The notes below the pieces were generated by a model. The model made no database searches. It saw nothing but the letters and a program-made list of their open reading frames with translations, and had not been told where the DNA came from. Position numbers and translations under genes: made by a program. From Hetaerina americana (taxonomy: Eukaryota > Arthropoda > Insecta > Odonata > Calopterygidae), in the NCBI GenBank assembly GCA_022747635.1, contig JAKTNV010000061.1:1937501-2001500 (forward strand): DNA of 64,000 nt, written 5' to 3'. Below are positions 20,747 through 31,171 of the stretch, one piece after another (position 1 is the first letter of the stretch; the number at the start of each line of letters is the position of its first letter).

Positions 20747-21661
20747 GATCCGAAAAGTAAGGTCTCCTATTTCTTTCATGAAAAATCTCATTTATTCTCA
20801 ACTTTGCGTACACTGTTGGAAAGGTTGAGCATTTTCCTATTTTTCTACATAGTCGCCTTGACGATAAATCACGTTTTGCATCCTTGTAAGCAGATTTTTA
20901 ATACCGGCGTCGTACCTTTCTCCCGCCGCGTCGCGAAGCCAACTGACGACTGCTTCTCCGATATAAATTCATCGCCATTTTGTGGAAGTGTACGGTGAGA
21001 AGTGTATGGACATCAAAAATGTGCGGAAGTGGTGCAGGGAGTTTTTTGATGGCCTGGAAAACGTCCACGATGAGCAGCGGTCGGGGCAACCGAGTTTTCC
21101 GGAATCAACGATGGCTCCAATTGACGAGATGGTGCGCAATAACCGGAGAATTACCCTTCATGAGATAAAGGAAGGCCTTTATGAAGAGAGTGGCTACTTC
21201 TCCGTGCAGAATATTGTGTCAGAGGTCCTCGGTTACAGCAAGGTGTCTCACCAAAGAAGCGTGTCAGCATCATGAAATGCACGTCCACATGTGTCACATC
21301 AAACGACCACCCTACTCAATGGATTCGGCTGGGATATCATAGACCACCTTGCTTACAGCCCGGACGTTGCTCCCAGTGACTATCATTTGTTTCCCGCTCT
21401 CAAAAAACAGCTTGGAGGACAGAAATGCAAGTCAGACGAGGAAGTTCAAGAAGCAGTCGTCAGTTGGCTTCATGACGCGGTGGGAGAAAGGTACGATACC
21501 GGTATTAAAAAAGCTGCTAACAAATTTGCAAAAAGTGATCGATCGTCCAGGCAACTATGTAGAAAAATAGCTAAATACTCAACCGTCTCAAACGATGTTG
21601 ACAAAGTTGAGAATAAATTTGATTTTTCATTAAAAAAAATAGACCTTACTTTTCGAAACAG
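20747..21661 (+). mobile_element. chimeric mariner with 211-213-bp inverted ends
   Basis: The outer ends carry mariner-type terminal repeats (CCGAAAAGTAAGGTCT left; its complement right). The inverted identity continues far beyond a normal TIR of about 30 bp: 20747-20957 is an inverted, diverged copy of 21449-21661, which holds the transposase C terminus (both end in a DYVEK-like or related tail). The middle, 20965-21448, holds an N-terminal transposase part and a short piece of the catalytic domain. The structure implies that the original left end was replaced by an inverted right end. Confidence 0.8.
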
Positions 21662-21680
21662 ATATTCATGGCCACCCTAA
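20965..21680 (+). pseudogene. mariner transposase remnant, internally deleted
   Basis: The N-terminal part (from about 20968) reads FVEVYGEKCMDIKNVRKWC, then FFDGLENVHDEQRSGQPS and DEMVRNNRRITLHEI, the helix-turn-helix region of mariner transposases. After about 21250 the frame breaks. The next recognisable segment is LAYSPDVAPSDYHLFP, holding the third catalytic Asp, followed by SWLHDAVGERYDTGIKK. The segments with the first two catalytic Asp residues are missing, so the protein cannot be active. Frames 20982-21275 and 21291-21680 are its two surviving pieces. Confidence 0.82.
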
Positions 21681-21689
21681 GGTTATTGA

Positions 21690-23580
21690 TCAACTATTTA
21701 AATCATCAATACACACATATAATGTGTTTCGTTGGATGCTATTTTACTTCTTCCATTCTTCAACTTCCTTTACGTTATTTTTATTTACATTCGTATGAAT
21801 AGCTTTGTATGCTGTCCCAGGGTATATTTTGTTTGTCATTCAAGAGTGGCATGGTAAATATATGTTGGCAAATCCAGCCAAAGATTAATTTTCTCTGTAT
21901 TTTTGACTGGTCTTAGAAAAGACCTCCAGAATTTTTATTTTTCTTCGAAAAATTTTATGCCCAGAGGGTATATCTTACATTGGGGGTTTATGCATTAACC
22001 ATCATTATGTTTTTACATGCGTTCTGCTGAGATTGTGCCTTGTGGGAGGTATTTTCTCTCTATTTACCAAATATCATCAAACTTTTTAAAAATTGTAGAA
22101 ATCCTTCATGGTATTACGTTTACTTTGGACGTTCAAACTAAAACAATTGGGAAATTTTCTCAAAAATATCCAATAAAAAAGAAACTTTTCAAGTTTTCAA
22201 ACAATTTTTACAATTGACTTTGTATTTTTTAACATAAGTTTAACCTTTCACCAATTTGAAAATAGTTATTCAACATTGACTTTCCTTGCAGATCATATGC
22301 ACAAATTAATCAATGAAAAGAAATCTCTACTAATACACAACGCAATTGTTTCACCCCCTTTTCATAAGGGTAAGCAGTAGAGCGACATTTAACTTAATTC
22401 AATGAGCACTTTAGTAAGTCAATTCAGCAGTCAGTTGACAGATCAGAAGGTGGACGAAATCAAAACTTAAATAGATTTAAAAAATCGTCCGGGACTGACT
22501 CGGACGTCGGTAGGGTCACAGAGGGTTCCCAAGATCGGTTACCGTTTATTTCTTTGGAAACCTTTTGCTAAACGAACGCCACGTGAACTTTCAGTGGTCG
22601 GGCAGCGCAACGAGGTAGATGGAAAATGATCATAGCTGCCTCTCTCACACTAATATGCGGATTTCACACGCCAAACAGCTTACTCGAAGATAATTTGCGA
22701 GATATTCCCATCGGAGCATCTCCCATGTCTTCTACTTTACGCAAAGAAGCTAACATTCAGCCAGGAGTAAATAGCGGTGGTTTGGGATTGGATAACTTCA
22801 TTTTTGAAACTTTTAGTGAAATAAATCTCACGATTTAGGGCGTGTTCTTTACGCATGTGCCCCTGTAAAAGATTTATAGATATCTTAGGACCACATTTTT
22901 CATTAAATGGAAGGAAAGATATTCATACTTTGTCACGCAGGGCTTCAGTCACTCTTGAGCGTCGTTACCAACGGTTGAAATGTCCAAACATCTCATCCTA
23001 TTCATTCATTCCACTCGGGAACTTACTTCCTTCATCTTAAATTCTTTTTCATTCCTTATCATCCACTTGTCACGGCTCGCATTTATTCTCCACCAAACAC
23101 TCCTATTCCCTTTCCGCCATCTTCCAGATAAATCCTCTATCCCCATCTATCACCCTGTATTCTAAATCCTTCTTTCTCCACCCTCTATCCCTTCTGTCTC
23201 AAAATATACCACCATTGATTAATGCTCTCTATCCCAATCCTCTCCTCTTTGCATATTTGTCATCTGTACTCAACCCTACTTACCCTTTGCCGGCCGTTGC
23301 TCAAGTACTCCGCCAGAAACCTAAAGAAATATACATGCATTCATACTGCTAAGGATGATGCAAAGCATCTATAGGCGTCGGGGTGTATCGTATACGAGAA
23401 CAATTTTCATTGGCATTGTTTAAAAAAATCGTTACCACTCTTTTTAAATATATATCATATACATATTAGTACAGTTTTTCAAATAAAGGAGGGATAGGAC
23501 GTTAGCCAACAAAACAACTCGCTCCTTCGTTTGTATTATTATTCATGTCCGTGAGACTTTCATACACTATACTTGTGCAA
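21690..23580. other. gene-free stretch
   Basis: AT-rich, with a C/T-rich patch at about 22985-23300. Nothing recognisable. Confidence 0.55.
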
Positions 23581-23610
23581 AAAAAAAAAAATATATATAT
23601 ATATGTATAT

Positions 23611-23674
23611 ATACTCATTTCTATAGAAACAGATATACGGACTTTTCCATATATGTTTCTATAGAAATGAGTAT
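23611..23674. repeat. perfect 20-bp inverted repeat (hairpin)
   Basis: ATACTCATTTCTATAGAAAC at 23611-23630 is the exact reverse complement of 23655-23674, with a 24-bp loop that itself pairs partly (ATATAC with ATATGT near the stem). AT microsatellite lies on both outer sides. Confidence 0.85.
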
Positions 23675-23718
23675 TTGTTCGCCGTTTGGCGGGAATTGGT
23701 GTTTGAATGTGTGTGTGT

Positions 23719-23732
23719 GTATATGTATATAT

Positions 23733-23812
<80 letters not shown>
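23719..23812. repeat. (AT)n microsatellite
   Basis: A TA repeat with one AAA interruption, preceded by a short (GT)n run. Confidence 0.95.
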
Positions 23813-23814
<2 letters not shown>

Positions 23815-25560
23815 TTGTGTATGGATGAAGTGAAATAAAGTGTACTTTTTACTTTTCAAATATTTATTTATTGCCGCATATTAAAATATTTACTAACTTT
23901 AGCATATCTGTAGTAGTAATTAACATTTCTCGTATTTACATAAAATTTTTTATTTTAGCTGTAATTGTCCGTGTATTCATTCGTTCTTCACACGTTGAAC
24001 GCTCTCGTTGCCAAGTAACTCGTTACAAAATATCATTCCTCAAAACATTGTAAATTCTTTTTACTAATTGTTCAACACACACACACACACACGCACATAT
24101 AAGTCAATCAGCGTTGTTTACTATTGTAAAACACACACTCACACAAACGTTTGCATCGGAACTCGTAATTGTTCCACCCATGATAAAGTATTAAGTAATT
24201 TGCTTTTTATTGCTAATATTAAGTAAATTTTACTACGTTTCGGTTAGTATTGCTTTCATTAGTGCGAAAAAGTTTGGCAGGACCGAGGTTTTACTCACTC
24301 TGCTTTAGAGTCTAATAGTTTAGTCTCCACCCTGTCCAGAGCATGGCGGTAGACACGCTATTCTTTCACATTTGGGGTATCATCGGCAAAATTCACCTAG
24401 GCACAATTGTGGACGGACCTGATGTGTTTTACTACAGCGTGGGATAGGGTAAGGCACACATTTCATTGTACAAAATCTAATTCGCGCCTATTATCCAGGA
24501 GCGGTTGTTACGTTTGGAGAAATTTTTTCCTTCAATTAACACTTGAAAATGGAAAGCACCACTCCAGTCATGCCATTAATGTCTTTCGTAAAATTATCTT
24601 CTCCGCTACCCAGAAATTTAATAGTTGGCTATATTGTTTGAAACATCATTAGTGAAATTTAGACTTGCTGAAATAAATACCTCATTTTCAATACGAATTA
24701 ATTCGAGAATTCACATTCAGCCGACTACGGGCAGCGTGATTATTTTTGGATGTTTTTTAAGTATAATTTGGATCTATTAAAGGAATTAGATCACGAGAAG
24801 TGTTCTGGGATTTCTACTCATTAAATATGTCTGGATCGGCCACTCCTGACGTCAGGATGAATACAATAAGCAACCGAGGCCATTCAGTGAAACCACATGG
24901 GAAAATATAACCTTTCCCAGGTTCTTATGAATTACCAGTTATTTTAAAAATGTGCTAGGATGAATGTGTGCAATTACCCTTCATTGGTGATTTTCCGAGA
25001 TCGCAAATAAAGATAGCTCCTGATTAACAGGGCCGCTTTCATTGGCGTAAAGTGATGATGGGCGGAATCGACATACTAAGATTAGAGTGATGTAATTGCT
25101 TCCTGTCTGGTGATAAATGCAGTAAAAAAGAAGCAAGCATATTTGAAAATGAAGATTTTGTACGTGATAAAACTGGGAATTTGGTTTGACTGACTTTGAG
25201 AAATGCGTACTGTCCAGAATTCGTGAAAATTTTCTTTAGGCGTGCATGCTTAAGGAGTCATCAGTACAACTTCCTTCAAATTTTCCATCTCAATTTGATG
25301 ATGAATATATGTATCCATTTTTTTTGCTTCACTTTTTCCCCTTGATTTTGATGCAAAAAGAGGCAAGTGATGCTGAAATATTCATTTATGGATAATTGTT
25401 ATCTCTATTATCTGTACGTGACAGTTCAAACTTGAAGAGATTCCATCACTCGAGACGTCTTGAGTCAAGAAAACATTGTATATTAGATTTTGAAGATAAT
25501 TTTAATATTTACTGGCGTCTATGAAATCAATAATCTTTCTTTGACTTACTTATCTTGGGC
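23813..25560. other. gene-free stretch downstream of the homeobox exon
   Basis: Contains a (CA)n run at about 24066-24090. No gene was recognised. By orientation this is 3' flank of the aristaless-like gene. Confidence 0.5.
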
Positions 25561-25581
25561 GGCGGAGGCCAAAAATAATGT

Positions 25582-25587
25582 TTTATT
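25582..25587 (-). terminator. possible poly(A) signal of the aristaless-like gene
   Basis: The first AATAAA noticed on the minus strand downstream of the stop at 26247, giving a 3' UTR of about 670 nt. Hexamers are frequent in AT-rich DNA, so this is only a candidate. Confidence 0.25.
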
Positions 25588-26246
25588 ACAGCAATTAGTC
25601 AAATTACATAAACCTCCAAAAGTCTTCATGTAAACTTGCCAATTAACGATTACAATATTGGCGCCAGACAGCTTGAAATGTGAGGGACGGGAAGGTAGTG
25701 AACAAAGAACGAATCCTCCCTCCCGTTCATTATTACCTTCTCTTCCACCACCTTTCTCCACATGCGAAGATACAGTTTTCTCCAAGTGAATATTCACGAA
25801 AAATATATTAGGATGTGGTAAAGACAGAACTCTTTGAGTGCATTTGAAATGTGTGACAAGAACGAAAGCTCTAGGTTGGGAGGGCATAGATTTCATTTGT
25901 CATTCGATACCGAGGGCCACTGATTCGCGTACATTACTCGGAATGCAATAGGGAACACACATTTCCATTTGAAAGTTGTCCAGGCGGTGATAACCAGCAA
26001 CCTCCCATCATTGTTCACATTGGACGGAGGACGGCACACTACTGATAAAGGGCGAATGGAAGCGAAGCACATGGATCTCCCGCAGAGTATCGGTTGGACC
26101 CGAGGGTCTTCGCCGTCCAGGGGGCGTCATCGAGGGTAGAGGGCTTTCGCTCGAGGCGGAGGCGGCTTGAGAGAGACCGTTGTGAACAGCTCCCCCGGTT
26201 GGAACAAAGGGGGAGCCCTCCAGCTCGCTGGAGTGGGCGTCTCCCC

Positions 26247-27056
26247 TCAGCTGGAGGAGTCACCCCCCTCGTCACTCTCCGCCCTCCGCTGCCGCTCCAG
26301 CAGCCGCATCTCGTGCTCCCTTGCTTTAAGGCGCAGCGCCGCGATACTCGACGAGCGGCGATCCATCTCGGGGGCGGACGGGGGTGATGGCGTGGGTGCG
26401 GGTGCCCTTGGGGGCGGCTGTGGGGCCCGGACGACAACCTCTGGGGGCGAGGGGGCAGCGGCGGTGGCAGTCGGGTCCGGGGGCCGGCCTGGGGCGAGGG
26501 CGGCGGCAAACAGGGCTGAGTACTCCTCGGGGAGCATGATCTTGTGGTCGGGGAGGTGTAGGGCGTGGTGGAGGGCGGGGGGCGGTGGGGGGCGGGCGTG
26601 GTGGAGGTTGGCGAGGAGGGCATGGAAAGGCGTGGGGTGGGCGTGGAGGTGATGGAGGGGGGCGGGGCGGTAGCCGGGGGGAAGGAAGGGGGGTGGGGGG
26701 AGGAGGGGCACGAAGGACGGGGGCGGGGAGGGTAGGAAGTCGAAATGTTTGCCCCCGGCGGTGAGGAAAGAGGGGAACGGGGGCGGCGGGGGGCGAGGGG
26801 CATGGTGGTGGTGGTGGGCGTGGTGGAGGTGGTGGGCGGGCAGGGAAGATGGGGCACTCGAGGAGGTTGGCGAGAACGGGTGCGGGGGGCCGGAGGGTGG
26901 CACGGCGGACGAGGGGGCGGACGCCGACGAGGGCACCATGTTGGCGGGCGCCAGGGGTGAGGTGGCCCCCACGACGCCGAAAGGCCCGTACGGGTGCCCC
27001 TGAGGTCCCACCTTCTCCTGCTTCCTCCACTTAGCCCTCCGGTTCTGGAACCAGAC
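26247..27056 (-). CDS. al: aristaless-like paired-class homeobox protein, last coding exon
   Basis: The minus-strand exon encodes 269 residues after the splice acceptor. It opens in the third helix of the homeodomain ([15 protein letters not shown]), followed by [12 protein letters not shown], which matches the sequence after the homeodomain in insect Aristaless as I remember it. A long Pro/His/Ala-rich region follows (a HHAHHHHH run near residue 80), with a FHALLAN motif that also resembles Aristaless. The C terminus carries an OAR domain, [14 protein letters not shown], at about residues 235-248 (26313-26354), then a Glu/Arg/Ser tail and a TGA. Role: nuclear DNA-binding regulator, in insects used in appendage and wing patterning. 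The first 45 or so homeodomain residues must come from an exon not found in this window. The ARX paralogue is the main alternative. Confidence 0.88.
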   Translation of the reverse strand, partial: VWFQNRRAKWRKQEKVGPQGHPYGPFGVVGATSPLAPANMVPSSASAPSSAVPPSGPPHPFSPTSSSAPSSLPAHHLHHAHHHHHAPRPPPPPFPSFLTAGGKHFDFLPSPPPSFVPLLPPPPFLPPGYRPAPLHHLHAHPTPFHALLANLHHARPPPPPALHHALHLPDHKIMLPEEYSALFAAALAPGRPPDPTATAAAPSPPEVVVRAPQPPPRAPAPTPSPPSAPEMDRRSSSIAALRLKAREHEMRLLERQRRAESDEGGDSSS

Positions 27057-27085
27057 CTGGAATGGTAAGGGAATGGCAGTGAGTG
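27057..27085 (-). other. splice acceptor at the homeobox 46/47 intron position
   Basis: Minus-strand intron end: a pyrimidine-rich CATTCCCTTACCATTCCAG directly before GTCTGG (Val-Trp). An intron between Gln46 and Val47 of the homeodomain is a conserved feature of paired-class genes, and it fixes the exon start at 27056. Confidence 0.85.
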
Positions 27086-27267
27086 AATGAAACATCGGAT
27101 TCCGGGCATCGGAAGTAGGAGGTGCCGCGTTAATTTTCCTCCGTGGGTATTTTGCAGTATTTATGTTTGCACGTACCTCCCGACTGGATATCCAGGAATG
27201 TCCATAATAAAAGTTTGCATACGAGATACATATCGGATTACATTTATTCAATGGTAAACAATAGGGA

Positions 27268-27345
27268 CATTGTGCCATACTACATCTACATAAATAACCC
27301 AACATAAATATTCACCAAGAAGTTGTATGGCAGGGGGTTCAAGCA
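27268..27345 (-). mobile_element. LINE 3'-tail fragment, copy g
   Basis: CTACATCTACATAAATAACC followed after a gap by GTATGGCAGGGGGTTC, the reverse-complement arrangement of the GTAGATGTAG tail family. It lies in the intron just upstream of the homeobox exon. Confidence 0.45.
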
Positions 27346-28090
27346 GCATGTGTGGAGGGTAAATGATAAGGGAGGATATTGGAGAGGTAGGGAAAATGAA
27401 AAACATATTCAGTAAAACCTCAAATAACGTGCTATAGCTAAATAAAATTTACGCGTCATTTTATCAAGGTATCGTGTTAAAAATGTTTGTATTAGATGTT
27501 GATAGATAAGATGACCTACAGGTCAAGTAAATGCAGGAGTCCGTCAGTAACAGCCTTTTTACTGAACTTATTTTATTAACTATTTGTATAAACTTATTAT
27601 TTACAGTGTTAAATTTTTAACACTTCGATTTGTTTTACTCGCCTGATATTTACAACTATTGATCAAATTTAATGACGCCGTTTTATTTTTTCATTCTAAA
27701 TAAGTTTTCGTTCAAACCCTTGCACACGTTGGATAACCCCTTAATAGCCCCTATGCGTAATTACCCTATTTCTGTGAATGGCATGACGTGAAACTGTGCT
27801 TATGATAACTCTACAAAATGGAGTTCTGCCTGCCCAAAACGTTCGCTAATTTACGGGCAACTCACCCAAAATTAGATTGAAACATCTCTCCTTCTTAAGT
27901 AGTGCATTTATTGAAATTTTAAAAAACTTAGAGGTAATAATACAGTAGTTTTGGTAATGGGAAATTCATCAAAAATAATAATACATAGATAATTTTAGAC
28001 GGTTTTTCTCATTTCTTCCGTTATGTACGTTGTGAAGATGACCGGTTTTATTTCGATGACAAATAAAGTAGAATCACTAGGGGGGGCTTA
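27346..28090. other. AT-rich stretch, probable intron
   Basis: No homology or gene noticed. Position upstream of a splice acceptor suggests intron of the aristaless-like gene. Confidence 0.5.
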
Positions 28091-28094
28091 GGTG

Positions 28095-28640
28095 AGGCCT
28101 CATACGGAATACACGACATGTATTTTACCGCACCCACCGAAGTTGAAACTGATTAAGAAGATATAAAAGTTTTAAAGAAGGACCGCTAGATTTGTGAAGC
28201 AATGCTACGATAAGAAATTGAGTGTAACACGGTTAATATATAGACTAGGATGGGATTCCCTTCAACCACGTAGAGAGAAGGTGGGACTAAGGCTATTATA
28301 AAAATACAAGACACGCAATTCAACCTATGACACCGAATAATTCATCAAAGCCCCACATTATTTCGGCAGATTGGACCATTCAGAAAAGAAAAATGAAATA
28401 GACTGCACCACCAATAGATTCGGCGCTCTTCCTTCCCTCTTTAAAATTTGCGATTCCAAAAAAAACTAGACAACGAAAATATCACTACGGCCGATGTACC
28501 AAGCTACGAGCAGCTTAATTCGAAAACTTACCCATTGAGTTAATAAAGATTGGTGACCTCACACACTCTGCTTACACGCTTCCTGAGTGCCTTGCACTTT
28601 ACGGCGTATACGCAGATGTAGAATCATACCTCAAATACAC
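28095..28640 (+). pseudogene. LINE reverse-transcriptase C-terminal relic with 3' tail, copy 3
   Basis: The plus-strand frame shows RPHTEYTTCILP and RRTARFVKQCYDKKLSVTRL, then IYRLGWDSLQPRREKVGLRL, the region after the thumb of CR1/Jockey-group RTs. Interrupted sequence corresponding to the protein end follows. At about 28585-28625 a TGCCTTGCAC...GGCGTA...GATGTAGA arrangement resembles the GTAGATGTAG 3' tails. It continues the same protein family as copies 1 and 2 further toward the C terminus. Stops and shifts make it non-functional. Confidence 0.72.
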
Positions 28641-29865
28641 CTTTTACTAAGGCAATAAACGGTGAAAGAGTGTGAGAGCATCTTCACTTTGTTATAACTA
28701 GTTGTAAAGTGGTATGGGATTATTTTGTCTTAAATAATGTTCAAGACCTCTCACGCTTCATGAGTAACTGAAGTAGCTGTCATGAGCTGGATCCTTGATG
28801 TAACTGGTAATCTTGTACTCTCCTCCATTTACTCTTGCGAGAAAGAGCTATTTAATTGCATCTTCCTATCAGTAGAAGTCGATCCAACTGAGTGACACGT
28901 TGCTAAGTATGATGAAAGCTTTCCATAATTATATTTGCAGATTCACTATACAATGATAAATGAATGAGGAAAAGAGGAGCTCTAAAAATTGCCATTTTTT
29001 TCATAAATTATTAAATGCCCTCCTCCTCTGAGACACATTAGTGAATTCATATGTGCCATAAATAGGTGCAGATTTGATATACCAAACAACAGTTATCTAC
29101 CATTGGGATGTGATCGATAATTGATATTACTTCGTGCAAGGACCAAGGATAGGTGTGATTCATAACGTAAAGTAAGAGGGACAGCTACCTACCCTGTTTC
29201 GCTTAATTTTTTCCAACAAGTTCTGCTTCCTAAAAAAATCACGCAGCTTGGTCAATGCTGAAGACGTCAAGATCAGAACGCGGACCCTGAGGTCAGTGAC
29301 CGACTTGATTTGTGTAGCCTCAGATTTAAAGTAAAACTGCTTAAATGACTACGTGTAGAATGTAGAGTAGTAATAAGCGTCTTAATGAATTAGTTCTCAA
29401 TTTAACGGTTAATTTACAAGCCCATGAAAATTGACTCGAAATCTTTGAAACCGGAGCCTATGTCGCTGATCGATTAAGTGGGAAAACTGATCATTCAATT
29501 TAAAAATAGAGTATTACGCAATCTATGTTTTCAATTGCGAACGAACTTCAGTCCAACCCGCCGATGTATTTTGGTACTTAGAATTTTTTTCTCGCTGAAG
29601 CAAGTAGCACTGCACGATCGTAACCTTCCGTCACAGAAATTTTTAACTATTACATTGCTAATCGACGAACGAGGTTCTTCTTTCCTCTCAAATTTGACAA
29701 TTTTTTTAATCGATGCCCTCTTACGTAAATTACTGCATTTTCATAAAGGCCGTTACGCTTTTAATTTATCAGACACCCCAAAGTGAATTTGCGTGTATTT
29801 TACCACCGCACACCACGAAAACGAGGCGATAATATATGAATGTTTAACACCCCTGGCCCTATATC
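28641..29865. other. gene-free AT-rich stretch
   Basis: A frame at 29478-29786 lacks any motif and is not called. Nothing else recognised. Confidence 0.5.
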
Positions 29866-30560
29866 CCCTTCTCTCCCTCCCTTCCCCGGGACTTCTCCGC
29901 GTCACTACTGCCGGAAGTGACGCACACCCCTCATCCCAAACGAGCGTATAGGATAAGAGGAGGGGATGGTTGGGGGCACGTGGCTTTTTCCCTTCCCCAC
30001 CGACAACCCCATCCCATCCACCACCCTGCGCATGCGTTCCTTATCCATGACAACGAGAGTTACGGATCTCTTGTTTGTGGGAGGGAGGGAACTGGGGGGG
30101 GGATGGTGGTGGTGGTGATTGTGGTGCGCGACGCACCTGACCGTGGCGGCAGGGGGCGTGGGTGGTGGGCGGCATCATCGTCGTCAGCCCCCTCGAGAAG
30201 GACCGGAAACGAACGACCGAGTGATAGTTAATTGGAACGGGGCAGGAATAAGTTTCGTGTTCGATCGAGTTAATGCCCTCCCCCCGACCGAGGGTTCACT
30301 TTTGTGGCTCTCTCCCCATTGCCCACGGAACTGACTGACTGACTGGGAGAACCTAAGAGGCACAGTGCACAGTCAATTGGCGGTTGACTCCGTCAATTCC
30401 CCCTCCCCCACCCACCCATCCATCCATCCATCTCATCCCCACGCTATCTCGTGTTTACGTGCGCGGTGAAGCGATAGGGAGGGCGGGCAGGTGTGACATA
30501 CCCTGGGGGCCTGACTACACCACTCACCCCTACCCGACTTTTCATCCTTGTTTCCCGCGG
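29866..30560. other. GC-rich block, possibly regulatory
   Basis: A strong GC rise with G-rich (GGGGGGGGATGGTGG) and (CATC)n sequence. Overlapping low-complexity frames on the plus strand show no domain. Confidence 0.35.
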
Positions 30561-31079
30561 TGTTCCAGTAAAGAGTCAGGGTTTTGCCTCCAGGGGAATC
30601 GTAGTCAGTTGGGGTGGGATTTCAAAGGCCAACATTTATGGTCGTGTCCCATCCCTGGGAGCCTATTCAGGGGTCTCCTGAGATATTCTCCGTTAGTTTT
30701 GGTATTAACTCCTCAAAAACTCCCACAGCTCGGATATTGCGAGGAAAACTTAGACGTAGGAGAACTAAAGTAGCAGTGATGAAAAACTTTTGTCCGTATC
30801 TACTCGAGCCACACAACGTATATACACGTATACCAGTGCATATAAAAATATTCCTGCTTTACTCGGACAATCAGGAAAAATGATGGTAAAAAATCAAAGT
30901 TGTAAAAGAAATAGTAAAGACATTTTATTTACAAGCAAGGGCAATATTAAACGCTTCGTAGACATCTGTTACATTCGTAGGCGCATATGTATGTTAGCTG
31001 CTAGTATATGTAATCGCAAGTTTGTAATTTAAAAATGGCTTTTGCACGAATATATACATCTCTGTGGGTGTGAATTGGC

Positions 31080-31171
31080 ATGCAATCATTAGTTTTGCTG
31101 CTTTATGGGGGGCGTCTTAATATCCCCCGACACACACCCTTGCGGTGGCTTGCGGTGTATTGTGTAGATGT
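31080..31171 (+). mobile_element. LINE 3'-tail fragment, copy c
   Basis: TAATATCCCCCGACACACAC, CCTTGCGG and TTGTGTAGATGTAG match the block order of copy a at 3150-3207, with good identity in the last 60 bp. Confidence 0.65.

Noticed and set aside
26094..26960. Plus-strand and alternate minus-strand frames across the homeobox exon
   Set aside because: They are shadows of the GC-rich, proline-coding exon; only the frame with the homeodomain end and OAR domain has domain support.
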